Shown in pieces: positions 42,395 through 51,142 of a stretch of 64,000 bases of DNA (positions are counted from its first letter, which is position 1; each line of letters opens with the position of its first letter). The notes under the pieces are model-generated. The model was given only the letters and a program-made list of their open reading frames with translations. It did no database searches and had not been told where the DNA came from. The stretch is from Streptomyces liliiviolaceus (GTDB taxonomy: Bacteria > Actinomycetota > Actinomycetes > Streptomycetales > Streptomycetaceae), in contig NZ_JAGPYQ010000001.1 in assembly GCF_018070025.1 (NCBI RefSeq), forward strand, positions 8,184,001-8,248,000. Direction: 5' to 3'. The translations under genes and the position numbers were made by a program.

Positions 42395-43648
42395 ATGATC
42401 GAGGCAGTCGGCCTGACGAAGCGCTACGGCGACAAGACGGCCGTGTACAACCTTTCCTTCCAGGTCAGGCCGGGCTCGGTCACCGGCTTCCTCGGCCCCA
42501 ACGGGTCGGGCAAGTCCACGACCATGCGGATGATTCTCGGGCTGGACAACCCCAGCGCCGGGCAGGTGACGATCGGCGGCTACCCCTACCGCAGGCTGCC
42601 CAACGCCCCGCGGCAGGTCGGCGCGCTGCTCGACGCCAAGGCCGTGCACGGCGGCCGGCACGCCCGCAACCACCTGCTGTGCCTGGCGCAGCTGTCGGGC
42701 ATCCCCGCCCGCCGGGTGGACGAGGTGCTCGGGGTCGTGGGCCTCCAGGACGTGGCGAAAAAGCGCTCCAAGGGCTTCTCGCTCGGCATGGGCCAGCGGC
42801 TCGGCATCGCGGCCGCGCTGCTCGGCGACCCGCAGGTGCTCCTCTTCGACGAGCCGGTCAACGGACTCGACCCCGAGGGCATCCTCTGGGTGCGCAACCT
42901 GATGAAGTCGCTGGCCGCGGAGGGCCGGACCGTCTTCGTCTCCTCGCACCTGATGAGCGAGATGGCCCTCACGGCGGACCACCTCATCGTGATCGGCCGC
43001 GGCCAGCTGCTGGCCGATATGAGCGTCCGCGACTTCATCTCGCACAACTCGGCCGACTTCGCACGGGTGCGCACCCCCGCCACCGACCCCGCGCAGCGCG
43101 AGAAGCTGACGGCCGCGCTCACGGAGGCGGGCGGTCAGGTGCTGCCCGAGCAGGACGGCGGGCTGCGCGTCACCGGGCTGCCGCTCCCCCGCATCAGCGA
43201 CCTCGCCCACGACGCCGACGTACGGCTGTGGGAGCTGTCGCCGCACCAGGCCTCGCTGGAGGAGGCGTACATGCGGATGACGCAGGGCGCCGTCGACTAC
43301 CGCTCCACCGTCGACCAGCGCGCCGGCCTGCAGCAGCAGCTGCCGCCGGGCGCGATGCCGACGCCGCAGATGCCGGTGCCGGGACAGGGCCAGCCGGGCT
43401 GGTACGCGCCGCCGCCGCCCCAGCAGGGCGGGCAGCCGTTCGCGATGCCCCAGGGACAGCCGCCCGCGGGCCCCTACGGCGCTCCGGGCATCCCGGGCGC
43501 CGGGGAGCCCAACCCGTACGCGCAGCCCGCCCAGCCGGCCCCTGCGCCGTCCGCTGCCGCACAGCCCGCTCCCGTACAGCCCCCGGCCGCCCCCGCGCAG
43601 CCCTCCTCCGCCGCCCCCGACCTGACCAAGCCCGAGGACGCCCGATGA
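42395..43648 (+). CDS. ABC transporter ATP-binding protein (pair 2) with Pro/Gln-rich tail
   Basis: 417 aa. The core matches pair 1 (GPNGSGKS Walker A, FSLGMGQRLG signature, LLFDEPVNGLDPEG). It adds a C-terminal extension of about 100 residues rich in Pro, Gln, Ala and Gly (from about 315), likely flexible. ATG 42395 is aligned with pair 1 (MIEAVGLTKRYGDK vs MIEIEGLTKRYGEK); GGAGA directly abuts it, so GTG 42386 is the alternative. The stop overlaps the next gene by 4 bp. Confidence 0.92.
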   Translation: MIEAVGLTKRYGDKTAVYNLSFQVRPGSVTGFLGPNGSGKSTTMRMILGLDNPSAGQVTIGGYPYRRLPNAPRQVGALLDAKAVHGGRHARNHLLCLAQLSGIPARRVDEVLGVVGLQDVAKKRSKGFSLGMGQRLGIAAALLGDPQVLLFDEPVNGLDPEGILWVRNLMKSLAAEGRTVFVSSHLMSEMALTADHLIVIGRGQLLADMSVRDFISHNSADFARVRTPATDPAQREKLTAALTEAGGQVLPEQDGGLRVTGLPLPRISDLAHDADVRLWELSPHQASLEEAYMRMTQGAVDYRSTVDQRAGLQQQLPPGAMPTPQMPVPGQGQPGWYAPPPPQQGGQPFAMPQGQPPAGPYGAPGIPGAGEPNPYAQPAQPAPAPSAAAQPAPVQPPAAPAQPSSAAPDLTKPEDAR

Positions 43649-44490
43649 GCACGCCCCAGCCACAGACGCACCAGCAGGCCGCCCCTGCCCCGAACTGGCA
43701 GTCGGCGCCCGGGACTTCGTACACCTCGCCGATTCCGATCACGCGCACCCATCTCGGGCACGCGCTCACCTCGGAGTGGACGAAGATCAAGTCGGTGCGC
43801 TCCACGATGTGGACGCTCGGCGTCTTCCTGCTCCTGGTCGTGGGGATCGGTCTGCTCGTCGCGGCCCAGACCCAGGACACCGACTACGCGGACGTCCCGT
43901 ACACGATCCCCGCGTTCTTCGGGCTGATCCTCGGGCAGATCTGCCTGATCACCCTGGGCGTGCTGGTGGTCTCGTCCGAGTACGGCACGGGCATGATCCG
44001 TACGACGTTCACGGCCTCGCCCCAGCGCCACCGGGTGCTCACCGCCAAGCTGATGATCTTCTTCGTCGTCGCGTTCGTCGTGTCGGCGCTGGCCATCGGG
44101 TTCGTCGGCCTGATCACGTCGGGCATGCACGGCGGGTCCTCGGACAACGCGTGGGGCGGGACCGTCCTGAAGGGCGCGCTGTACGTGTCGCTGCTCGGCG
44201 TGCTCGCGCTCGCCGTGGGCTCGATGCTGCGGCACTCCGCGGGCGCGATCACCGCGATGCTCGGCCTGGTGCTGGTCCCGGCGATCATGCCGGCGTTCCT
44301 GATGATGTCCGAGAGCCTGCGCACGGTCGGCGAGAAGATGATGGACTACAACGCCCCGAACGCGCTCGCCAAGATCTTCGAGATCGACTCCGAGAACGGC
44401 GGCGGCACCTCGCAGCTCCTCCTGCTCGTCGGAGTGACCGCCGCGGCGATCGCGGGCGCGTACGTGCTCCTTGAACGACGGGACGTCTGA
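43645..44490 (+). CDS. ABC-2 type permease (pair 2)
   Basis: 281 aa. A Gln/Pro-rich cytosolic N-terminus (about 1-45) resembles the tail of its ATPase, so the two disordered segments may meet. Six hydrophobic helices follow, with EWTKIKSVRSTMWTL before TM1 and SSEYGTGMIRTTFTASPQR after TM2. ATG overlaps the ATPase stop (ATGA). With the other three genes it forms a four-gene duplicated exporter block downstream of filP. Confidence 0.92.
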   Translation: MSTPQPQTHQQAAPAPNWQSAPGTSYTSPIPITRTHLGHALTSEWTKIKSVRSTMWTLGVFLLLVVGIGLLVAAQTQDTDYADVPYTIPAFFGLILGQICLITLGVLVVSSEYGTGMIRTTFTASPQRHRVLTAKLMIFFVVAFVVSALAIGFVGLITSGMHGGSSDNAWGGTVLKGALYVSLLGVLALAVGSMLRHSAGAITAMLGLVLVPAIMPAFLMMSESLRTVGEKMMDYNAPNALAKIFEIDSENGGGTSQLLLLVGVTAAAIAGAYVLLERRDV

Positions 44491-44526
44491 GCTCGGCCGT
44501 GTCCGAGTCCGAGTGTCCGCCGGGTT

Positions 44527-44856
44527 CTAGAACCTCGGCGCGTTCCGGGACCGCTGCACCCGCGTGGTGCGGCGGTCCTTCGCGTTCCAGCACGACTTGT
44601 GCCAGTGGCGGCGCTCGTCCACCCCTGAGTGCTCGGGCCAGGCGACCACGTGCGGGACGCCGGAGGGGATCTGCTGGTCGCAGCCCGGGCAGCGGTAGGT
44701 CTTGCCCTGCGCGCTCGCTCCCGCCACGTGCCGTACGCTCCAGGACTCGCCCTGCCAGCTCTCGGCCGACTGCCAGCCGCCGTACCGGTCGGACGGATCC
44801 TCGTCCGCGCTCCGGCCGGAGCCACCGACGTGGGGACGGTTGCGACGCGGGGACAC
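44527..44856 (-). CDS. Small Zn-finger-like conserved Streptomyces protein
   Basis: 109 aa. A basic N-terminus (SPRRNRPHVGGSG) is followed by CPGCDQQIPSG and then HVVAWPEH ... HWHKSCW. The CxxC plus HxxxC arrangement looks like a zinc ribbon. It is widely conserved in Streptomyces, often annotated as an ATP/GTP-binding protein without visible P-loop; I see no nucleotide motif. GTG 44856 has GAGG 6 nt upstream. It is convergent with the ABC permease. Possible nucleic-acid binding (inference). Confidence 0.8.
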   Translation of the reverse strand: MSPRRNRPHVGGSGRSADEDPSDRYGGWQSAESWQGESWSVRHVAGASAQGKTYRCPGCDQQIPSGVPHVVAWPEHSGVDERRHWHKSCWNAKDRRTTRVQRSRNAPRF

Positions 44857-45074
44857 AGGACACCTCACGGAGCTATACAGGGAGCAGGGGCTGCGTCCAG
44901 CCTACGCGGAGCTCCCAGGGGTACGCGTACGTCACCAATCCCCACAGACCTCCCGCACGGTCGGCTCATTCTCCAGACAATCCGCCAATCTCCCCGCCAA
45001 GCCGTGACTTTGGCACGTGTCAGACGGTTATGCGGGATGGGGGAGCCTCGTCGGCGCAAGGAGGCAGGAGCGCG

Positions 45075-46109
45075 ATGCGCGTAGGAAGTTTCGTTCTGGC
45101 GGCCCAGTTTCCCGGTCAGGGACAGGGCGAGGCGCTGCACCGCGCGGTGCGGTCGGCGGAGGTCGCCGAGGAGGCCGGGCTCGACACGGTATGGCTGGCC
45201 GAGCACCACTTCGTGCCGTACGGGACGTGCCCGTCGGCCGTGACGCTCGCGGCGCTGCTGCTGGGCCGCACCCGACGGATCCGCGTCGGCACGGCGGTCA
45301 GCGTGCTGCCCACCGTGCACCCGGTGGCACTCGGCGAACAGGCCGCGCTGCTGCACGTGACCTCGGGCGGACGCTTCTCGCTCGGGGTCGGGCGCGGCGG
45401 ACCGTGGGTCGACCTGGAGGTCTTCGGAATGGGCCTCGAAGCGTACGAACACGGGTTCCCGGAATCACTCGATCTGCTGATGCGCTGGCTGCGCCAACCG
45501 GCCGTGGCGGGCGGCTCCGAGCGATTCGGCTTCCGCGAGGTCCCGGTCGTACCGAGGCCGTCGGAGGCCCTGTCGGGCGGTGAGAGCCCCGAAGTCGTCG
45601 TCGCGTGCACCTCGCCGTCGAGCGTCCGGACGGCCGCCGGGCGCGGGCTCCCGATGCTGCTCGGCATGCACGTGGGGGACGAGGAGAAGGCCGAGATGGT
45701 CGCGCTGTGGCGGACGTACGCGCTCGCCGCGGGGCACTCCCCCGACGACATCGCGGTCGCCGGCGCCTCCCATGTGTCGGCCGGTGTCGCACAGATCGCG
45801 GACCGGCGGACGGACGCCGTCGAGACGCTGCAGAAGGCCATGCCGGGCTGGCTGCGGCAGGGTCTTGAGGCCCATGTGACGGTGGACGACCGCAAGCGCT
45901 CGATGCGCGACCCCGCTGCCTACACCGAACTCCTCTGCGGGCTGCACCCGGTGGGCACGCCCCGGCTGTGCGCGGACCGCCTCGCGGCGACCTCCGAGCG
46001 CACGGGGATCACCCGCTTCGCGCTCCTCGTGGAGGGCTCCGGCGATCTGGCCGCCACGGAGGAGAACGTACGGCGGCTGGGGGACGAGGTACTGCCACGG
46101 CTCCGGTGA
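45075..46109 (+). CDS. LLM-class (luciferase-like) flavin-dependent oxidoreductase
   Basis: 344 aa TIM-barrel flavoprotein of the bacterial-luciferase family. Visible features are the N-terminal strand RVGSFVLAAQFPGQ, the AEEAGLDTVWLAEHHF motif (H near residue 50), RIRVGTAVSVLPTVHPVALGEQAA and GGRFSLGVGRG. It probably uses F420 or FMN; substrate unknown. ATG has GCAGGAG upstream. Stand-alone gene. Confidence 0.92.
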   Translation: MRVGSFVLAAQFPGQGQGEALHRAVRSAEVAEEAGLDTVWLAEHHFVPYGTCPSAVTLAALLLGRTRRIRVGTAVSVLPTVHPVALGEQAALLHVTSGGRFSLGVGRGGPWVDLEVFGMGLEAYEHGFPESLDLLMRWLRQPAVAGGSERFGFREVPVVPRPSEALSGGESPEVVVACTSPSSVRTAAGRGLPMLLGMHVGDEEKAEMVALWRTYALAAGHSPDDIAVAGASHVSAGVAQIADRRTDAVETLQKAMPGWLRQGLEAHVTVDDRKRSMRDPAAYTELLCGLHPVGTPRLCADRLAATSERTGITRFALLVEGSGDLAATEENVRRLGDEVLPRLR

Positions 46110-46260
46110 CCATCGGGCCGGCGCACCCGACCGGGACCACCGCACCCCGCCTCCGCGGACCCGTGGCCCGGGCCGGACAGGCCCGGACCACGGGAAGCCC
46201 GCCGCTCCGGTACAGAACACCTCCCGCGTACGGAGCGGCGAGCGGGGCGGCATCACGGCA

Positions 46261-46653
46261 TCAGCAGTCCCGGAATTCCGGCGACTGGTTCAGCAGTTGA
46301 CTGCGCACCGACGTGAAGCGGGTCAGGGTGTCGTCCACCGAGCCGTCCAGCGGGAACACTGCCACCCGGTGGCAGTTCTGGAAGGCCAGCCTCACCCCGA
46401 AGTGCCGCTGCAACGCACCTCGTATCGCGTCACTCGCGAGGGCACGCAGCAGCTGGCCCCGCGCCTGCTCGTCCGGCGGAGGCGTCTGGTTGTCGGCGAA
46501 GTTGCCGCCGTCCACCTTCAGCTGGGCCACCAGGGAGCTGATCATCTCCCATGCGTAGGGCAGGGAGGTCCGGACGCAGTCGACGAATTCCGCTTCGTCG
46601 ACCTCGCCTCGCTCGGCCTTTTCGAGTAGGGCCGGTGAGACGTCCAGCGACAT
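46261..46653 (-). CDS. SCO5389 family protein
   Basis: 130 aa, cytosolic, mostly alpha-helical, no known catalytic motif. I recognise it as the actinomycete SCO5389 family (named, uncharacterised). Four Cys are present (DCVRTSLP, FQNCHRV and the C-terminal RDC among them). ATG 46653 is fixed by AGAGGAG. Its 5' region has a CCCCCTC-TGCC-GAGGGGG hairpin just ahead of the RBS and a short upstream ORF with its own GGGAGG, so translation-coupled control is possible. Confidence 0.85.
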   Translation of the reverse strand: MSLDVSPALLEKAERGEVDEAEFVDCVRTSLPYAWEMISSLVAQLKVDGGNFADNQTPPPDEQARGQLLRALASDAIRGALQRHFGVRLAFQNCHRVAVFPLDGSVDDTLTRFTSVRSQLLNQSPEFRDC

Positions 46654-46951
46654 GGGTTCTCCTCTCGCACCCCCTCGGCAGAGGGGGTTGACGGACAGGG
46701 AAGGAGACCGCGATGTCGAACACGCTGAGTACATGCATCGCGACCTCCCGTTTATACGGTAGGCAACTGTTCGTGGCCGCACCAGGACATTGGGCACACA
46801 GCGAAGACCCAACGTGCACACAACCGGCCACTTTCGAACAGGGCTTATCCGGGGAAACAGGGGCGACAGGGAAGCCGGTGGGGAGACTCCGGTCAACGAG
46901 CATCCTGGCCGGATCGCGCCGACCCGTGCCGGTCGAGTAGCGTTGCCGACC
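46654..46951. other. Intergenic region between SCO5389-family gene and nucS
   Basis: 298 bp. Besides the leader above it holds, on the plus strand, an ATG at 46713 with GGAAGGAGA upstream (75 codons, contains a TTA codon, no recognised homology) and a TAGCGT -10-like element (46937-46942) before nucS. Confidence 0.45.
46662..46738 (-). promoter_or_regulatory. Leader of the SCO5389-family gene: short ORF and hairpin
   Basis: GGGAGG followed 5 nt later by ATG at 46738 opens an out-of-frame leader ORF (MHVLSVFDIAVSF...) that runs past the SCO5389-family start. Another ATG at 46734 is in frame with that gene. A 7-bp hairpin (around 46671-46688) sits immediately before the gene's own RBS. This could regulate translation, or it may be chance. 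Confidence 0.4.
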
Positions 46952-47623
46952 ATGCGTCTCGTCATTGCCCGCTGCTCCGTTGACTACGCGGGCCGGCTCA
47001 CCGCCCATCTCCCGTCGGCCCCCCGTCTCATCCTCGTGAAGGCGGACGGCAGCGTCTCGATCCACGCGGACGACCGGGCCTACAAGCCCCTCAACTGGAT
47101 GTCGCCGCCCTGCACCCTGAAGGAGGGTTCGGGGGACGAAGAGGGTGTGTGGACCGTCATCAACAAGGCGGGCGAGAAGCTCATCATCACCATGGAGGAG
47201 GTCCTCCACGACTCCTCGCACGAGCTCGGCGTCGACCCCGGCCTGATCAAGGACGGTGTGGAGGCACACCTCCAGGAACTGCTCGCCGACCGGATCGAGA
47301 TCCTCGGCGAGGGCTACTCCCTGATCCGCCGCGAGTACATGACGGCCATCGGCCCGGTCGACATCCTGTGCCGCGACGCGGACGGCAAGACCGTCGCCGT
47401 GGAGATCAAGCGGCGCGGCGAGATCGACGGCGTGGAGCAACTGACGCGCTACCTCGACCTGTTGAACCGCGACCCGCATCTCGCGCCGGTCCGCGGCGTC
47501 TTCGCCGCCCAGGAGATCAAGCCGCAGGCCCGCGTGCTCGCCACGGACCGGGGCATCGGCTGCACGGTCCTCGACTACGACGCGATGCGGGGCATCGAGG
47601 ACGACAAGCTGCGGCTGTTCTGA
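46952..47623 (+). CDS. nucS: Endonuclease NucS (EndoMS), mismatch repair
   Basis: 223 aa. It cuts both strands at mismatched DNA and supplies non-canonical mismatch repair in actinobacteria and archaea lacking MutS/MutL. The N-terminal DNA-binding/dimerisation domain is at 1-115. The C-terminal RecB-like nuclease has D137 (GPVDILC) and E151/K153 (AVEIKRR). The C-terminal DDKLRLF resembles the sliding-clamp-binding peptide reported for actinobacterial NucS. ATG lacks a clear RBS and follows TAGCGT, so it is probably leaderless. A 25-bp perfect hairpin follows. Confidence 0.96.
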   Translation: MRLVIARCSVDYAGRLTAHLPSAPRLILVKADGSVSIHADDRAYKPLNWMSPPCTLKEGSGDEEGVWTVINKAGEKLIITMEEVLHDSSHELGVDPGLIKDGVEAHLQELLADRIEILGEGYSLIRREYMTAIGPVDILCRDADGKTVAVEIKRRGEIDGVEQLTRYLDLLNRDPHLAPVRGVFAAQEIKPQARVLATDRGIGCTVLDYDAMRGIEDDKLRLF

Positions 47624-47643
47624 CGCGGGCCTGAATTGTTCGT

Positions 47644-47698
47644 ACGGCATGACGGTGGGCCCGGACCTTTCACAGGTCCGGGCCCACCGTCATGCCGT
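47644..47698. terminator. 25-bp perfect bidirectional terminator
   Basis: Arms 47644-47668 and 47674-47698 are perfectly complementary around a 5-nt loop (TTCAC). It separates the convergent nucS and NTPase genes and should work in both directions. Among the longest perfect stems in the window. Confidence 0.9.
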
Positions 47699-47727
47699 GG
47701 CGCGGTCGTACGCGCCCGTGCGGCGCC

Positions 47728-50373
47728 TCAGATCACCGTCGGCGACCCGGCGCCTCCGCTGTCCGCCGGGCTGCTCGCGGAGCTGCTGGTGGCGGGGGTG
47801 GACGCGGGGCCGCTGGCCGAGTCGGAGGTCGACGGGGTGGACGGCGGATCCGAGGGCTCACCGCTGGGGTCGGTGGGCGGATCGGTCGGCGGGTCGGTCG
47901 AGGGATCGGTGGGCGGATCGGTCGGCGGCTTCGTGGTGTTCGACGGCTTCGGCGAAGTCGGCGGCTTGGTGGACGGCGGCTTCGTCGTGGACTTCGTCGG
48001 GCTCGGTTCCTTCGACCCGCTCGGGTCGTCCGACGGCTCACCGGTCGACGTCGGCGTCGGGTCGTCCGAGGTGCCGAGTACGCCGTCCTCGCCCGGGTCG
48101 CTCGGCCGGGCGGTCGACTCCACGTCGCTGCTGCCCTTCTTCGGCCGGTCCGCGCCGAGCCCCTCGCCCTCGTCGTCCGCGCTGGCCGACGGGGTGACGC
48201 CGACCTTCTCCGACGGGGTGTTGTCGTCGGGGTTGGAGGTCGCGCCGAGCGTCACCACCGTGCCGAGCACGGCGGCGAGCAGGGCGCCCGCCCCTGCGGC
48301 CACCAGATTGCGCCGGGTGCCGTTGACCAGGCCCTTCACCCCGCCCGCCTTCACGCCGCCGGCTCCCGCCGACGCGGTGGATCCGGTGCGGTGCGTGATC
48401 AGCGTGGCGGGCTCGCCGGGTCCCTGCAGCGAGGGGACCGGCGCGAGCGCGGCCGGTACACCGCCGGGCGGGGACGCCGACTCCTCGTACCGTGCGTCGG
48501 GCACCTCCTCGCCGGACGTCGAACCGGCCCCTGCGGGCAGCGCCAGGAGTCCCTGTCCCGGCGAGGCCGGGAGGCCGGAGAAGCCCGAGCGGTCGGCGAC
48601 CAGGGCCAGGGCGCGGCGGCCCGCGACGGTGCCGCGCTTGTCGGCGAGGGCGCCGCGCAGGCCGACCGAGGCCTCCAGTTCGGCGCGGGCCCGGTCGAGC
48701 TGTCCGCCGCAGAGCGCGAGGATGCCCAACTCGTGGTGGAAATAGGCTTGATCCGAGACCTCGCCGGCCAGCCGGGCGGCCTCGCTCCCGGAGCGCAGCG
48801 CGCGCTCCCAGGCGCTCCAGTGCAGTCCCGCGGCGAAGGCGGGCGCGGCCTTCCGGGCCAGCTCCACCGCCGTGGCGTTCTCGTCGTCCTCGGTCGGCGG
48901 CACGGTGAGCGGCACCAGCGCGGCCAGTGCGGCGAGCACGGCGTCCGCCTCGGCGCTGACCCGCTCCGGGGTGACGGACGGGTGCCCGGCCCACCAGGCG
49001 TAGTGCCGGGCGGCGGCGCGGGCCGTGTCCTCGGCGTCGTCGGCGTATCCGGCGCTCTCCAGTTGGGTCTGGACACCGGCCGCGAGCCGGTAGTGCGAGC
49101 CGACCGGGGTGACGAGCGCGCAGCCGACGAGTTCCGCGAGCGCGGCGTCCGCGTGCGTGTGCCCCACGATGGCGGGCAGATGCGCTTGGTGCGGCACCTC
49201 GCCGCTCAGGGCGACGGCGAAGCGCAGGGTGGCGCGGGCCGACTCGCTGAGCCGGGAGGCGAGCAGCGCGGCGGGCGCGGCACCCTCGGCGAGCGAGGGC
49301 AGCGGTACCTCGTGGCGGTCCTCGGTGCCGGACTCGCCGGTGGACGTGTCCACGGGTACGTCCACGGGTGCGTCCGCGGGTGCGTTCGTGTAGCTGTCCG
49401 AGGGCGCGTCGTCGTACTCGCCGGAGTAGCGGCCGAAGTCGTCGAAGGCCTCCGGGTCGGTGCTCAGCTGGTCGCGCTGCCGCAGCAGGGCGCCGGCCTG
49501 GACGAAGCGCAGCGGGAGACCCTCGGACTCGAACCAGAGGTCGCCCGCCCAGTTGGCCTCCTCCTCGGTGAGGACGCGGCCGACGGCACGTTCCAGCAGT
49601 TCGAGGCCGCCGGCGCGGCCGAGACCGCCGAGGAAGACCTCTTCGAGGAGCGAGTCGGCGACCGGCGCGGCGATCTCGGGCGTCGCGGAGACCAGGAAGG
49701 CGCACTCGGGTGCGGCGTCGAGCAGGTCTTCGAGCGCGTTGCCGCCGAACTCCACGTCGTCCAGGACGACGACCGCGCCGATCTCGTGGACGAGTGCGAG
49801 CAGTTCGTCCTGTTCCGGCCGGTGCAGCGGAGCGTCGTAGACGGCGGCGAAGAGGTCGTGCAGCAGGTCGTCGGCCGTGCGGCGATGGCCGCTGAGGCGG
49901 ATCACGCCGTCGGGCGCGAGGTCCGCGCAGTCGTCGGCGACGGCGTCCAGCAGAACGGTGCGGCCCGAGCCCGAGGGCCCGGTGAGCCGGACGGAGCGGC
50001 CGCGCGCGAGTAGCCGTACGAGCCTCTCACGCTCCTCCTGGCGCTCCAGGAGCGGCAGTCCGGGCCCCGGCGCCCCGGGCGGGACGGGCGGCCGTGCGGA
50101 GCGGGTGTGCTCGGTCCGCTCGGCGGCGCTGAACTTCGTGGGCCGCGGCGGCCGCTCGCCCGGCGGGCAGAGCTCGATCTCGCTGCCGTCGACGGGATTG
50201 ACGGTGAGCAGATGGTCGCCCGCGACCAGCCGGACGATACGGGCCGGTGCGGGTGTGTGCTGGACGCCACCCTGCCCCAGCGCGTGCGTCAAAGGCTCAC
50301 GCGGTGGGCGCTGTCGTGGCGCCGAGTCGTCGTCGTGACCGTGGTCTTCGGGTCCCCGGTTGATCGGGTCCAT
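47728..50373 (-). CDS. Membrane-anchored P-loop NTPase with Pro/Thr-rich extracellular tail
   Basis: 881 aa. The disordered N-terminus is followed by a P-loop domain (GPSGSGRT 132-139; Walker B-like VVVLDDVEFGG), then STAND-like helical repeats (about 400-600, including a TPR-like AWERALRSGSEAARLAG region). One TM helix is at about 679-701. The remaining 180 residues are Ser/Thr/Pro/Asp-rich with repeats of (P)PTDP. Topology: NTPase inside, tail across the wall. Conserved in Streptomyces but function unknown; it looks like a signalling NTPase. ATG 50373 is chosen over a longer upstream ORF; RBS weak. Confidence 0.85.
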   Translation of the reverse strand: MDPINRGPEDHGHDDDSAPRQRPPREPLTHALGQGGVQHTPAPARIVRLVAGDHLLTVNPVDGSEIELCPPGERPPRPTKFSAAERTEHTRSARPPVPPGAPGPGLPLLERQEERERLVRLLARGRSVRLTGPSGSGRTVLLDAVADDCADLAPDGVIRLSGHRRTADDLLHDLFAAVYDAPLHRPEQDELLALVHEIGAVVVLDDVEFGGNALEDLLDAAPECAFLVSATPEIAAPVADSLLEEVFLGGLGRAGGLELLERAVGRVLTEEEANWAGDLWFESEGLPLRFVQAGALLRQRDQLSTDPEAFDDFGRYSGEYDDAPSDSYTNAPADAPVDVPVDTSTGESGTEDRHEVPLPSLAEGAAPAALLASRLSESARATLRFAVALSGEVPHQAHLPAIVGHTHADAALAELVGCALVTPVGSHYRLAAGVQTQLESAGYADDAEDTARAAARHYAWWAGHPSVTPERVSAEADAVLAALAALVPLTVPPTEDDENATAVELARKAAPAFAAGLHWSAWERALRSGSEAARLAGEVSDQAYFHHELGILALCGGQLDRARAELEASVGLRGALADKRGTVAGRRALALVADRSGFSGLPASPGQGLLALPAGAGSTSGEEVPDARYEESASPPGGVPAALAPVPSLQGPGEPATLITHRTGSTASAGAGGVKAGGVKGLVNGTRRNLVAAGAGALLAAVLGTVVTLGATSNPDDNTPSEKVGVTPSASADDEGEGLGADRPKKGSSDVESTARPSDPGEDGVLGTSDDPTPTSTGEPSDDPSGSKEPSPTKSTTKPPSTKPPTSPKPSNTTKPPTDPPTDPSTDPPTDPPTDPSGEPSDPPSTPSTSDSASGPASTPATSSSASSPADSGGAGSPTVI

Positions 50374-50634
50374 AGGTCCAAGCCCCCCAAAAGCGTCGTG
50401 TGCGAGCCCCCTCCGGCCTGCCGCACACTGCGCTGTCGCTTCTGGTCCGGTGCCCACTGGCGGGTTCATCAACACGCGGGCACGCGAACCCTAAACCTTC
50501 GCACAGTATCTACGAACACACGGGGTACCGCGCGGTCCGAGACGTCACAGCTTCGTGAGGATTGTTCGCGAGGTACGGGTTTCGTACGCCGCTTCCGATC
50601 CGATCTTCGCCGTTTGCGGCAGTGACGCGAAGCC

Positions 50635-50958
50635 TCACACCCGGGGCAGTGACTCGACCCCGATCCCGCCCTCGATCGCCAGGATGCGGTGGAGGCGGGT
50701 GGCCACCAGCAGGCGCTGCATCTGCGGCTTGACGCCGCGCAGCACAAGCCTCCGGCCGCACCGCCCCGCCCGCCGGTGGGCTCCCATGATGACACCGAGT
50801 CCGGTGGCGTCCCAGGAGTCCAGCTCTGACAGGTCGAGCACCAGGTCGCCGACGCCGTCGTCGATGGCCGTGTGCAGGACCGTACGGGCGTCCGCCGCGC
50901 TGCGGACGTCGAGGCGGCCCCCGACGACCAGCTCGGCGTGGTCGCCCCTGATGTGCAT
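50635..50958 (-). CDS. STAS-domain anti-sigma factor antagonist
   Basis: 107 aa single STAS domain, SpoIIAA/RsbV-like. The phosphorylation loop reads DSWDATGLGVIMG: the usual Ser is replaced by Thr (ATG), still phosphorylatable by an anti-sigma kinase. No anti-sigma kinase or sigma gene is in the window, so it acts in trans. ATG 50958 has GGGGAG upstream. It is upstream of, and co-directional with, the NTPase gene (261-bp gap). Confidence 0.92.
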   Translation of the reverse strand: MHIRGDHAELVVGGRLDVRSAADARTVLHTAIDDGVGDLVLDLSELDSWDATGLGVIMGAHRRAGRCGRRLVLRGVKPQMQRLLVATRLHRILAIEGGIGVESLPRV

Positions 50959-51142
50959 ATGCGCTCCCCGAGAGTGCGTTTTTCGTACTCGGCGTCTTCG
51001 TCTGTCCTGTGGTGCGAGGTGTTGCCAGGACTGACTGCCGTACCGGGGCAGAAGTTGCCGTCCGTGAGCGAACCGATACCCAAATCACCCTGACGAGTGA
51101 CGGTGTGACGGGTCGTGGTGCACCACGGAGTCGGTACGTGTG

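Noticed and set aside
46713..46940. Plus-strand 75-aa ORF as a real gene
   Set aside because: Good RBS but no recognisable family and poor codon bias; kept only as an observation.
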